A stretch of 64,000 bases of DNA. Origin: Pedobacter cryoconitis (lineage in GTDB: Bacteria > Bacteroidota > Bacteroidia > Sphingobacteriales > Sphingobacteriaceae). Shown piece by piece: positions 26,151 to 34,716 of the stretch. The translations under genes were made by a program, and so were the position numbers. The number at the start of each line of letters is the position of its first letter. Position 1 is the stretch's first letter. Under the pieces are notes generated by a model. That model was given only the letters and a program-made list of their open reading frames with translations. It did no database searches and was not told the DNA's origin. The DNA lies in NCBI RefSeq assembly GCF_014200595.1, contig NZ_JACHCG010000007.1, positions 62,001-126,000 on the forward strand. The letters are read 5' to 3'.

Positions 26151-27419
26151 TTATTTTTTCTGCAGATTATTAAACAGGCTGTATCCGATGAGTTCGTCCC
26201 ATCTGCTGCCTGGTCTGCGGAAATATACGAAAGCCTGGTAAGTGTTTTCTGTTTCAAAGAAAGAGCCCTCCAAAACGGTACAGTCTACATTTCCTGTGGT
26301 ATTATCTTTCCAGACATACTGATAATCATATAAACCCTGTTTTAAATACATACTGCCATAATATTTCTTTTTAGCAGCTACATAACTCAGTTTATTCCCT
26401 TCAGTAAGCGTGAAATTATTAAACCTGCCAACTACATAAATATCGCCATCTTTACCAGGGGCAGCCGTATTTAAGCTGAATTGAATGTGTCCGTAATCGC
26501 TATCAGTATCATTGTCTATGTTATCCTGATTGCGAATAAAAAACGCGCCGTTCTCATCAATTTGCTGAGTGTATTTGGGCGCTGTGCCATTCACATCTGT
26601 AAATAAAACTACGTTATTGGTACTATCTGTAAACAGATCCTGTACATGTTCCCCTTTGTAACGCACGCTGCGGAAATCAAATTTCCTGAATTCATTACTG
26701 CCCATGAAATTATTTCCGTCCAGATCATTATAAATCAGTGAACCTGGTTTAACATAAGTAGGTTTGGTATTCAATTTTGCAGTTAGCGGATTGCCATTCT
26801 GCATCAGCACCAATTTAATATCCTGATAAGGGTTCTGAATTGGATTGGTGTGAAGAATGTTAATGTTTATTTTCTGGTGGCTGAATCTTAAAGCAACATC
26901 ATTACTGGGAACAACCTCAGACTGAATATTAACCTGCGGGTCAGTGATATAAAAGCGCTGTGACAGTACGGGCCTGTTCACGTCACCATTTTCATAAACT
27001 TTTAACAGATAATTACCTGAAATCTTAGGCTTAATCTGATCATTAGGGAAAGTAAGAGAATAATGGGTGAATTTTTGAAGTGTTTTAGAAGAATAAGCAT
27101 AGTCAATAATGCGGTCTTCATTCATACCGTCCAGGTAATCCAGTACAGATAAATTAGAAGACTTCCAATCATACGTACAATGTTCTACCGTGTACCAGTA
27201 GTTTTTACTTCCGCCTCTCAGGTCATCAAAAGAAAAACTCAGTTTTTCTGAAGTTCCTAAAGCCAGGACCGGGATAGATTGCTCTTTTTGTGTATTGTAA
27301 AGCTGTACAGTTTTGATTTGCGGAGAATAAACTTGGTTATCGTACGTAAATTTCTGCTGTGCCTGCAAAGTTTGCAGGCTAAACAAACATAAAAAGAGCA
27401 ATATTCCGGTTCTGATCAT
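26151..27419 (-). CDS. DUF5103 protein, type IX secretion system plug-type
   Basis: The 422-residue exported protein has a signal peptide ending in LQAQ. It begins KFTYDNQVYSPQIKTVQLYN and contains WYTVEHCTYDWKSSNLSVLDYLDGMNEDRIIDYAYSS, the conserved part of DUF5103. A C-terminal domain has YVVGRFNNFTLTEGNKLSY and ends in Gly/Tyr-rich strands. In Bacteroidota the first domain of this family is described as the plug of the type IX translocon (SprA). That role is taken from the family. The gene starts 7 bp after the ABC-F stop, so the two are in one operon. Confidence 0.85.
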   Translation of the reverse strand: MIRTGILLFLCLFSLQTLQAQQKFTYDNQVYSPQIKTVQLYNTQKEQSIPVLALGTSEKLSFSFDDLRGGSKNYWYTVEHCTYDWKSSNLSVLDYLDGMNEDRIIDYAYSSKTLQKFTHYSLTFPNDQIKPKISGNYLLKVYENGDVNRPVLSQRFYITDPQVNIQSEVVPSNDVALRFSHQKININILHTNPIQNPYQDIKLVLMQNGNPLTAKLNTKPTYVKPGSLIYNDLDGNNFMGSNEFRKFDFRSVRYKGEHVQDLFTDSTNNVVLFTDVNGTAPKYTQQIDENGAFFIRNQDNIDNDTDSDYGHIQFSLNTAAPGKDGDIYVVGRFNNFTLTEGNKLSYVAAKKKYYGSMYLKQGLYDYQYVWKDNTTGNVDCTVLEGSFFETENTYQAFVYFRRPGSRWDELIGYSLFNNLQKK

Positions 27420-27426
27420 TTTTTTA

Positions 27427-29337
27427 TTATTCTAATTCCATGATTTCTGCTGCAAGATTTTCCCACTTACTCTGGGCAGTATCTAACAACTGTTTTGCAC
27501 TCTGATATTTTTTATTGGCTTCAGCAAGTTTTGCCTGATCTGAGTAAACTGCTTCATCAGCAAGTTCATTTTCAATCGTCTTTACATTCTTTTCTAACTC
27601 AACAGTTTCCAGTTCGACTTTCTGTAACTGATCATTTAGTTTTTTCAATTGCTGCTGACTGCTTACTGTAACTGGTTTCGGTTCCGCTTTAGCTTTCACT
27701 TCCTTTTCCTGTTTTACAGGGATGCTTTTGGCAACTGGAATTTCTCTTTTACTGTTCCAAACTTCATACTCTGCATAAGTTCCAGGGTATTGTTTGATTT
27801 GCTCTTCTTCAATAAACCAGATTTTGTTGGCTACATTATCTAAGAAGTACCTATCATGGGATACCGCAATGAATGTTCCTTCGAACTGTTTCAAGGCCTG
27901 GATCAGGATATTTACCGATTGTATGTCCAGGTGATTCGTTGGCTCATCCAGAATCAGGAAGTTAGAATCTGTCGTTAATGATTTCGCTAAAGCAACCCTT
28001 GATTTCTCACCTCCGGAAAGGACTTTAATTTTCTTAAACACATCATCTCCTGTAAAAAGGAAACAACCCAGAATAGAACGGAGTTCAGTATCTGTATGTT
28101 TAGGAGCGAAAGCCTGTAACTCTTCCAGAATCGTGTTACCCAGGTGTAAAGACTCCAGCTGATGCTGCGCAAAGAAAGTAGTCGTTACATTATGTCCTGT
28201 TTCACAAGATCCTTCGAAAGCTTCCACGCCAGCAACCATTCTCAATAAGGTAGACTTACCCTTACCGTTGGCACCAATTAAAGCAATTTTATCTCCTTTT
28301 TCAATGACAGCTTCTGCATTTTCCAGAATGTCAATGTTAGGGTATCTCTTTGTTGCATTCTCAATGCGGATTACGTGACGGCCAGAAGGCTTGGTAAACT
28401 TAAAGCTGAAGTTTACAGTTGGGTTATCATCATCCACGTCATCTACACGTTCCATTTTATCCAGCGCTTTCATGCGGGACTGTGCCATTTTAGCTTTACT
28501 CGCTTTAGCTCTGAAACGTTCAATCAGTTTTTCTTCCTGCTTGATTTTAGCCTGCTGATTCTTGAACTCTCCTTTTTGGATTTCTCCACGTAAAGACTTC
28601 TCTTCCAGATAGTAGGTATAGTTACCAGCATAGGTCGTTAATTTTCCTTTGCGGGATTCCACTGTACGGTTTACAATTTTATCCAGGAAGTACCTATCGT
28701 GAGATACAATTACAATCGCGCCTTCAAATCCAGCCAAGTAAGTCTCTAACCATTTAATGGAAGGTAAATCCATGTGGTTGGTCGGCTCATCCAGTAACAG
28801 GATATCGGGAGTCTGTAACAGAATCTTCGCAAGCATTACACGCATTCTCCATCCTCCGGAGAAAGTGTTCAGCGGACGGTGCTGATCGGTTGTGCTGAAT
28901 CCTAAACCTGCAAGGATCTCATTTGCTTTATATTCAATATTATAACCATCCAATGCTTCAAACTCCTGTTGCTTATCGCTCAGTTTGTTTAATACCTCTT
29001 CAGAATAATCTGTTTCTATCTTTTTTAAGAGTTCTTCAATTTCATCATGTATCTGGTTCTGGCGCTCAAAAGCCTCCATGGCCACATGTAAAATGGTATG
29101 GTGAGATTCATATGAAAGCAAATCCTGGTTCAAATAGCCTATTTTTAAATCTTTAGACATTGAAATTGACCCGGATGAGGGTGCGTATTCTCCTACTATT
29201 ATTTTTAAAAGTGTAGATTTTCCAGTTCCATTGGCACCAATAAGGCCAATTCTTTCTCCCGGTTTGATGTGCCAGTTCGCCTCGTCGTATAAAGCCCGGG
29301 AACCTATAAGGAATGTTAAGTCGTTTATCGAAATCAT
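27427..29337 (-). CDS. ABC-F family ATPase (ribosome-associated type)
   Basis: The 636-residue protein has two ABC ATPase domains in tandem and no membrane segments. The first has Walker A GANGTGKST near residue 35, signature FSGGWRMR and Walker B ILLLDEPTNHMD. The second has GANGKGKST near 345, LSGGEKSR and FLILDEPTNHLD. A charged linker (KEEKLIERFRAKASKAKMAQSRMKAL) and a C-terminal coiled coil complete the Uup/YdiF-like layout. ABC-F proteins act on the ribosome E site. I chose ATG 29337 (MISINDLTFLIGSRAL); an upstream ATG at 29382 adds 15 unlikely residues. It is the first gene of an operon with DUF5103. Confidence 0.93.
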   Translation of the reverse strand: MISINDLTFLIGSRALYDEANWHIKPGERIGLIGANGTGKSTLLKIIVGEYAPSSGSISMSKDLKIGYLNQDLLSYESHHTILHVAMEAFERQNQIHDEIEELLKKIETDYSEEVLNKLSDKQQEFEALDGYNIEYKANEILAGLGFSTTDQHRPLNTFSGGWRMRVMLAKILLQTPDILLLDEPTNHMDLPSIKWLETYLAGFEGAIVIVSHDRYFLDKIVNRTVESRKGKLTTYAGNYTYYLEEKSLRGEIQKGEFKNQQAKIKQEEKLIERFRAKASKAKMAQSRMKALDKMERVDDVDDDNPTVNFSFKFTKPSGRHVIRIENATKRYPNIDILENAEAVIEKGDKIALIGANGKGKSTLLRMVAGVEAFEGSCETGHNVTTTFFAQHQLESLHLGNTILEELQAFAPKHTDTELRSILGCFLFTGDDVFKKIKVLSGGEKSRVALAKSLTTDSNFLILDEPTNHLDIQSVNILIQALKQFEGTFIAVSHDRYFLDNVANKIWFIEEEQIKQYPGTYAEYEVWNSKREIPVAKSIPVKQEKEVKAKAEPKPVTVSSQQQLKKLNDQLQKVELETVELEKNVKTIENELADEAVYSDQAKLAEANKKYQSAKQLLDTAQSKWENLAAEIMELE

Positions 29338-29494
29338 GTTGGGTGCAAAAATACAATTTTTAGGCGCATATTGTTTGAACACAGTGCATATAGCAGAGGA
29401 TTTCTACGTTTTTATTACAAGTTCATGCAAATTTTGTCCCAAAAGATGAATACAGCAATTGTAATCCTATGAAATCGTTCCTATCTTCGCACTC

Positions 29495-30523
29495 ATGTAT
29501 CGTTTAATCAAGCCTTTATTTTTCAAATTTGACCCGGAGAAAGTTCATTACTTCGTAGTCCAGCGACTAAAATGGTTCCATGAACACTTCCCTTTAGGTA
29601 AAACTATCATCAGAAGTAGTTTTGATATTCATATCAAAGGACTGGAACGTGAAGTTTTTGGTATCAAATTCAGAAATCCAGTAGGCCTTGCCGCAGGGTT
29701 TGATAAAAACGGAGAATATATCGAAGCGTTAAGTGACCTTGGGTTCGGATTTATCGAAGTAGGGACGGTAACGCCTTTGCCTCAGCCGGGAAATGATCAG
29801 CCGCGAATGTTCCGGCTAACTGAAGATGAAGCGATCATCAACAGAATGGGGTTCAACAATAAAGGGGTAGATACCCTGGCAGAACGTTTACGGGTATTGA
29901 AGCTGAAAGATAAAAGTATCGTGATTGGCGGGAATATCGGTAAAAATAAAAATACACCGAATGAAGATGCTGTTTCTGATTATGTGAAATGTTTTGACCG
30001 TTTATTCGATGTGGTAGATTATTTTGTAGTCAATGTCAGTTCTCCAAATACGCCGGGCTTAAGAGCTTTGCAGGAAAAAGAGCCGTTAACCTTACTGCTT
30101 AAAACTTTACAGGAGCGTAACCATAAGGATGGGATATCCAGGCCTATTTTATTAAAAATTGCACCTGATCTGACTAATGAGCAATTGGATGATATTGTAG
30201 AAATCGTGATGGAAGCTGGTATTGCGGGCGTAATTGCGACGAATACTACTATTGACAGGTCAGGTTTAACCACAGCGGCAGAAATAGCGAATGAAGCAGG
30301 TGGTTTAAGTGGTAAACCCTTAACCGTACGTTCAACAGAGGTGATCAGGTATTTATCTCAGAAATCAAATAAGGCATTCCCGATTATAGGTGTAGGAGGG
30401 ATTCATTCTCCGCAGGATGCTAAAGATAAAATTGAAGCGGGTGCTTCACTGGTACAATTGTATACCGGTTTCATTTACGAAGGTCCGGGTATTGTGAAAA
30501 GAATCTGTAAAGCATTGGTTTAA
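29495..30523 (+). CDS. pyrD: Dihydroorotate dehydrogenase, quinone-dependent (class 2)
   Basis: The 342-residue enzyme oxidises dihydroorotate to orotate in pyrimidine synthesis, passing electrons to membrane quinones. The N-terminal extension [26 protein letters not shown], the membrane-associating helix, marks class 2. FMN and substrate motifs are [68 protein letters not shown] and [11 protein letters not shown]. The length is standard. It is monocistronic and ends at a bidirectional terminator. Confidence 0.97.
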   Translation: MYRLIKPLFFKFDPEKVHYFVVQRLKWFHEHFPLGKTIIRSSFDIHIKGLEREVFGIKFRNPVGLAAGFDKNGEYIEALSDLGFGFIEVGTVTPLPQPGNDQPRMFRLTEDEAIINRMGFNNKGVDTLAERLRVLKLKDKSIVIGGNIGKNKNTPNEDAVSDYVKCFDRLFDVVDYFVVNVSSPNTPGLRALQEKEPLTLLLKTLQERNHKDGISRPILLKIAPDLTNEQLDDIVEIVMEAGIAGVIATNTTIDRSGLTTAAEIANEAGGLSGKPLTVRSTEVIRYLSQKSNKAFPIIGVGGIHSPQDAKDKIEAGASLVQLYTGFIYEGPGIVKRICKALV

Positions 30524-30568
30524 CAACCAATGCTTTTAAAAGAATAAAGCCTGCTTGAAAAATGACAG

Positions 30569-30611
30569 GCATAAAAAAACCTTTCTGATTTCAGAAAGGT
30601 TTTTTTTATGC
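30569..30611. terminator. Bidirectional hairpin terminator
   Basis: A stem of about 20 bp with one bulged base (30569-30588 with 30591-30611) contains A and T runs. It lies between pyrD and the convergent small basic protein gene. Confidence 0.85.
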
Positions 30612-30626
30612 TTTTAACTTTAGAAC

Positions 30627-30809
30627 TTATGCTCTTAAAGCCGCAGAAAGCTGATCTAATAAAAGATTGTTTTTAGCTAACTGATCTTTTTTAGGTTGTT
30701 GTGAACGACTACCTAATTCAATGTTTGTAGCTAGTTTCAAAGTTTTAACCTCTAAACGTGAAGTTGTTTTATTCTTTCTGTCTTTTCTTTTTAGTCTTGT
30801 AACTGCCAT
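30627..30809 (-). CDS. Small basic conserved-looking protein, function unknown
   Basis: The 60-residue product begins MAVTRLKRKDRKNKTTSRLE and is very rich in Lys and Arg. The second half is helical (QLAKNNLLLDQLSAALRA). Size and charge resemble ribosome-associated or nucleic-acid-binding small proteins, but I cannot assign a family. It lies 39 bp downstream of tRNA-Cys on the same strand and before a strong terminator, so it may be cotranscribed with the tRNA. Confidence 0.7.
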   Translation of the reverse strand: MAVTRLKRKDRKNKTTSRLEVKTLKLATNIELGSRSQQPKKDQLAKNNLLLDQLSAALRA

Positions 30810-30847
30810 GGTCTTAACCTTTAGTTTTTTTATTTAATATAAATCTG

Positions 30848-30918
30848 AGGTCGAGAGCGGATTCGAACCGCTGTACGAGGTTTTGCAGACCTCTGCCTAG
30901 CCACTCGGCCACTCGACC
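30848..30918 (-). tRNA. tRNA-Cys (GCA)
   Basis: A complete 71-base cloverleaf: acceptor stem GGTCGAG/CTCGACC, D arm with GGC, anticodon stem GAGGT/ACCTC with loop CTGCAAA (anticodon GCA), T arm with TTCGAAT, and discriminator T as expected for tRNA-Cys. CCA is not encoded. Confidence 0.97.
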
Positions 30919-30936
30919 TGTTTTGAATTCAGGTTG

Positions 30937-30967
30937 CAAAAATAGCAATTAATACTTAACCTGCAAT
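30937..30967 (-). promoter_or_regulatory. Promoter for tRNA-Cys (ATTG-N19-TATTTTTG)
   Basis: On the minus strand the -7 box at 30937-30944 matches TAnnTTTG exactly. A three-of-four -33 box lies at 30964-30967 with 19 bp between. The mature tRNA starts 18 bases downstream of the -7 box. Confidence 0.55.
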
Positions 30968-31717
30968 TTATTTCTGCAAATTTCTACTAATATCTGCACA
31001 AAAGATTGCTGCCGACACCGCAACGTTCAATGAATCAGCCTCTCCAACTCTTGGAATCGTTACCGGATTATTAATTAAAATTTTCACTTCATCACTCACG
31101 CCCTGTCCTTCATTGCCTAAAATGACAAGGCCTTCAGTTCCCCATTTTGTTTCATAAAGACTATTTCCATTCAACATTGCACCAAAAACCGGAAGTTTAA
31201 TATCTTTCAACCAGACCGGCAGCTCCTGGTAACTCACATTTACCCTGCACAAAGAACCCATGGTTGCCTGTACAGTTTTCGGATTATAAACTTCAACCGT
31301 GTTCAAAGAACAAATTACGTTTTTAAATCCAAACCAGTCAGCGGTTCTGATAATTGTCCCAAGGTTCCCCGGATCCTGTATGCCATCCAGGACAAGAGAA
31401 AAATTATTTTGCAAGGTACTTTTATCAAAAGCAGCAGTTTCAGGGATATGAACCAGTGCCAGAATGCCTTGTGGGGCCTGCAAAGTACTAATCTTCTCTA
31501 ATTCGGCGTTGTTTACTTCAAATAACTTTATATTTGAAGGTAATTTAGGTAGTAAAGACTGGTATTGGGCCAGAAAATAGATACTATGAATCTGGTAAGC
31601 TGAAGGAATGAATTCTACTATTGATTTTATTCCTTCAATAATAAATAGCCCATGCGCTTTGCGGTACTTTTTTTGATGTAACGATTTTATAAAACTTATC
31701 TGAGACTTTGAAAGCAT
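30968..31717 (-). CDS. TrmH/SpoU family RNA 2'-O-methyltransferase
   Basis: The 249-residue SPOUT methyltransferase has an N-terminal substrate-binding domain (SQISFIKSLHQKKYRKAHGLFIIEG) and the three SpoU motifs: LDGIQDPGNLGTIIRTADWFG (near 106-126), LVILGNEGQGVSDEV (near 190) and VTIPRVGEADSLNVAVSAAI (near 213-232). It methylates a ribose in rRNA or tRNA using SAM; the target (RlmB-like or other) cannot be decided. I chose ATG 31717 (MLSKSQISFIKSL), since an upstream in-frame ATG at 31753 adds 12 atypical residues. Its start region overlaps the start of the divergent tamL gene. Confidence 0.9.
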   Translation of the reverse strand: MLSKSQISFIKSLHQKKYRKAHGLFIIEGIKSIVEFIPSAYQIHSIYFLAQYQSLLPKLPSNIKLFEVNNAELEKISTLQAPQGILALVHIPETAAFDKSTLQNNFSLVLDGIQDPGNLGTIIRTADWFGFKNVICSLNTVEVYNPKTVQATMGSLCRVNVSYQELPVWLKDIKLPVFGAMLNGNSLYETKWGTEGLVILGNEGQGVSDEVKILINNPVTIPRVGEADSLNVAVSAAIFCADISRNLQK

Positions 31718-34083
31718 ATCCAATTTGTAAAAAGAAATTCCAGTTTCCCGCAATATTACTATTTATTATTCTTTTTGCTGCTGCCTGTTCCTCTACAAAA
31801 TTTATTGAGAGCAATCAATCCATAGTAAAAGTAGTTGAAATAGATAGTATTCCTTCCAGGTATAAAGAAGAGGCAATGAATTATATTCAGAAAGATATTC
31901 GTCCTGCATCCCGCCTGGGGATCAATGTTGGGCTGTACAATATTTTTTACACCTTATTCAAAACAAAGGCCGTAGGTAAAAAAGCACCTGTGCTGGATAG
32001 TACACTGGTAGAAATTTCCAGAGGTCAGGTAGAAAAGTATCTGATGAGTAAGGGTTATTTTATGGCGAAAGTCAGATCAGAGATTAAAGTGAAAAACCAG
32101 CGGGCACAAGTCGATTTTATCGCCACTCCAGGACCGGCCTTTTTTATAGGAAAAGTAACGACCACTATTCCTGATCCGGCTGTCAGAAAGCTGTATAAAG
32201 AGGATAAATCGTTTAATAGTCACTTGCACGAAGGCGTTCAATATGACGATGACTCGCTTTCAGTTGAGCGGGAGCAGATTTATACGATGATGAAAGAGCA
32301 TGGTTATTATGACTTCTCCAGGCCTTATGTAAGGTTTGAGGTTGATTCTACCCTAAATAAGAGTCGGGCAAATGTAGCGCTGTTTATCGATACTCCTGCC
32401 AATAAGGGAAGTCATACACAATATATGATCGGAGAAACCAATATATTGGTTGCACCTTCGACCGAAGGCTTTACAGATTCAATCACCTTAAATCCACGGA
32501 TTTTCAGAGGCATACGATATACTGATTTGTCGAAACGTTTCAGGAGAAACCCAATTGTCAGGTATGATTTTCTAAAACAAGGAGATGTTTATGATGTCAA
32601 TAAAGAGACTTTAACCTATGACCGTTTATATGAACTGAACGTTTTTAAAAACGTGAAGATCGAATATGTAAAATCCAAAGACAGTGCAAATATTCTGAAT
32701 CCGCTGATTCAGTTAACTCCACAAAAGCGGATGAGTAACCGGGTAGAGGGGGAGGTTCCTTTTAATGCCGGTACAGTAGGATTTACCCTGAGTAATACTT
32801 ATACGAATAATAATATTTTCAGAGGGGCAGAGCGGTTTGAATTTCAGGTAAAAGGTGGCCTTCAGTCCAGGATCGGGCAGGGCGGTTCCTTATTCAGTGA
32901 TATTTACCAGCGTGATTTCTCTGTGAGTGCTAACCTGGCAGTACCGAGGCTGATGGTTCCATTTAGTATTCCGATGATGGGGAAAAATGGAATGCCAACA
33001 ACCACGTTTTCTACCAGTTATATTTACTCGCTGCAAAAAGATTTCTTTGTACGCCGTGCATTACTGAATTCCATTACCTATGAATGGGTGGAGACGAAGT
33101 CGAAACTGCATTCCTTTACACCGCTTAATTTTGAATATAGATTTGGAGGGTTATTAATTGATACGAACACTGTAGATGGAAAAACTACTTTTCTGAATAA
33201 TATTTATAATATCAACCTGCTGACCAGAAAAGATCTGACCATCGGGATGAAATATGCCTATTCCCTGAATGCCAATAAACTGCTGCTTAATAAAAGCTTT
33301 ATTTATTTCCGGGGAAATATAGATATCGCCGGTAATATGCTGGATGGGATTTCCAAAATTATTGATACCAAACATGATCCTTCCACAGGAGATTATGCGA
33401 AAATTCTGGGTTTACCTTTTAATCAGTATGTGCGTCCTGAAGTTGATATACGCTGGTATAAAAGTTTAGGATTGGACAGGCAGTTTATCGCGCGTATTAA
33501 TGGAGGTGTTGGAGTTGCTTATGGTAACTCGGTAGCCGTTCCTTTTGAAAAGTTATTCTTTGCGGGTGGTGCCAGTGGGGTGAGAGCGTGGCAAGCCCGA
33601 ACATTAGGCCCCGGTAATTATAACCGCGGAATCAGCTTGCCTACAGAACAACAACGGAAAATCTCTTATGGTATAGATCAATTGGGGCAGATGCACATTG
33701 AGGCCAACCTGGAATACCGTTATAAATTAATTGATAACTTTTTTGGTGCGAAACTTAAAGGTGCTGTATTCCTTGATGCTGGTAACGTATGGAATATATC
33801 TCCCGGCAACCCAAATCCTGAGACCTACTTTAATTTTAAAAACCTGGGCAATCAGATTGGTGTAGGTACCGGCGTAGGGTTCAGATATGATTTACAGTAT
33901 TTTGTATTCAGGTTTGATGTCGGTTTGAAGTTGAGAGATCCTCAGTTTGAACCAAAAAATCAGTGGGTAATTGAGAAGTTATTTAGCGGAAGGAAAGAAT
34001 TTCAGGATGCTTATAAACTGGCTAACAGTCCGGATACTTACCGGTTTTTCCAATACAATTTTGGTATAGGGTTACCATTCTAA
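31708..34083 (+). CDS. tamL: TamL: lipoprotein form of TamA, Omp85/BamA family
   Basis: The 791-residue outer-membrane protein has a lipoprotein signal: basic n-region, hydrophobic stretch and lipobox FAAAC with Cys near residue 27. POTRA-like repeats follow (about 40-430), then an Omp85 beta-barrel ending YNFGIGLPF. The barrel carries FFAGGASGVRAWQARTLGPG, the conserved Omp85 loop 6 motif in its VRGW-like form. A lipidated TamA is called TamL in Bacteroidota; it partners TamB in outer-membrane assembly. The only start codon upstream of the signal peptide is TTG 31708, because a stop lies just before it, so the gene overlaps the divergent methyltransferase start. Confidence 0.88.
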   Translation: MKAYPICKKKFQFPAILLFIILFAAACSSTKFIESNQSIVKVVEIDSIPSRYKEEAMNYIQKDIRPASRLGINVGLYNIFYTLFKTKAVGKKAPVLDSTLVEISRGQVEKYLMSKGYFMAKVRSEIKVKNQRAQVDFIATPGPAFFIGKVTTTIPDPAVRKLYKEDKSFNSHLHEGVQYDDDSLSVEREQIYTMMKEHGYYDFSRPYVRFEVDSTLNKSRANVALFIDTPANKGSHTQYMIGETNILVAPSTEGFTDSITLNPRIFRGIRYTDLSKRFRRNPIVRYDFLKQGDVYDVNKETLTYDRLYELNVFKNVKIEYVKSKDSANILNPLIQLTPQKRMSNRVEGEVPFNAGTVGFTLSNTYTNNNIFRGAERFEFQVKGGLQSRIGQGGSLFSDIYQRDFSVSANLAVPRLMVPFSIPMMGKNGMPTTTFSTSYIYSLQKDFFVRRALLNSITYEWVETKSKLHSFTPLNFEYRFGGLLIDTNTVDGKTTFLNNIYNINLLTRKDLTIGMKYAYSLNANKLLLNKSFIYFRGNIDIAGNMLDGISKIIDTKHDPSTGDYAKILGLPFNQYVRPEVDIRWYKSLGLDRQFIARINGGVGVAYGNSVAVPFEKLFFAGGASGVRAWQARTLGPGNYNRGISLPTEQQRKISYGIDQLGQMHIEANLEYRYKLIDNFFGAKLKGAVFLDAGNVWNISPGNPNPETYFNFKNLGNQIGVGTGVGFRYDLQYFVFRFDVGLKLRDPQFEPKNQWVIEKLFSGRKEFQDAYKLANSPDTYRFFQYNFGIGLPF

Positions 34084-34091
34084 ACAACATA

Positions 34092-34128
34092 AAAAAAGGG
34101 GTGTATCCAAAAGATATACCCCTTTTTT
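34092..34128. terminator. Bidirectional hairpin terminator
   Basis: A 15-bp stem with one G-T pair (34092-34106 with 34114-34128) and A/T runs at its base lies between convergent tamL and the small membrane protein gene. Confidence 0.8.
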
Positions 34129-34142
34129 ATATCCATATAATA

Positions 34143-34673
34143 TTAAAAAGCCCTTTTTAAAGTATCAAATGTGGTTTCAAAGAAGGTCGAAAGATTCAGC
34201 CCGTTACTATGGTTAAAGTAGATAAAGATCAATAAAATAATCACTGCATAAATAATCAATTTCCTGAAGGCAAAAGCAATGAAAACCAGTAGTACAGGGA
34301 AAAGAATCATCCAGATGCTATTGATCGTAAACGGGTTCAGGCTTCCGTCTTTTTTATAGATGTAAAGCAATTTGCTGTGTGTGCCTTTATCATTCTGATG
34401 TTTTACATAAACGAAAGATGATTTGTCAATTTGTAAAGGTAAAATAGCTACACCATCATTAAACTTTAAGGTTTGTGTGAAACCGCTAACCGTAAAGGTA
34501 TACAGGCCATTGATCTTTTCCAGCGGACGATCAAGCGAGTCGGCAGCAATAATAGCCAGTTTGCTGTTTTTGAGTAAGCTTTCTTTAACGATGAAATTGT
34601 CGATGTCTGACTTTTGGGCATAGCCGGCGCTGGAAATCAGCAGGAATAATAAACAGTAATATATTGTTTTCAT
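34143..34673 (-). CDS. Membrane protein of unknown function with signal peptide
   Basis: I do not recognise the family. The product of 176 residues has a signal peptide (MKTIYYCLLFLLISSAGYAQ), a soluble domain of about 95 residues with beta character (INGLYTFTVSGFTQTLKFNDG, SSFVYVKHQND), and two hydrophobic segments near the C-terminus (about 120-165). It ends with a short tail, NLSTFFETTFDTLKRAF. I chose ATG 34673 because it directly precedes the signal peptide; an upstream start at 34724 would bury it. It follows the patatin-barrel gene after 43 bp on the same strand, so the two are likely cotranscribed. Confidence 0.7.
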   Translation of the reverse strand: MKTIYYCLLFLLISSAGYAQKSDIDNFIVKESLLKNSKLAIIAADSLDRPLEKINGLYTFTVSGFTQTLKFNDGVAILPLQIDKSSFVYVKHQNDKGTHSKLLYIYKKDGSLNPFTINSIWMILFPVLLVFIAFAFRKLIIYAVIILLIFIYFNHSNGLNLSTFFETTFDTLKRAF

Positions 34674-34716
34674 TGGTCTTGATATGGGTTTATCCAGGAG
34701 CAGGCACCTTATGGTT

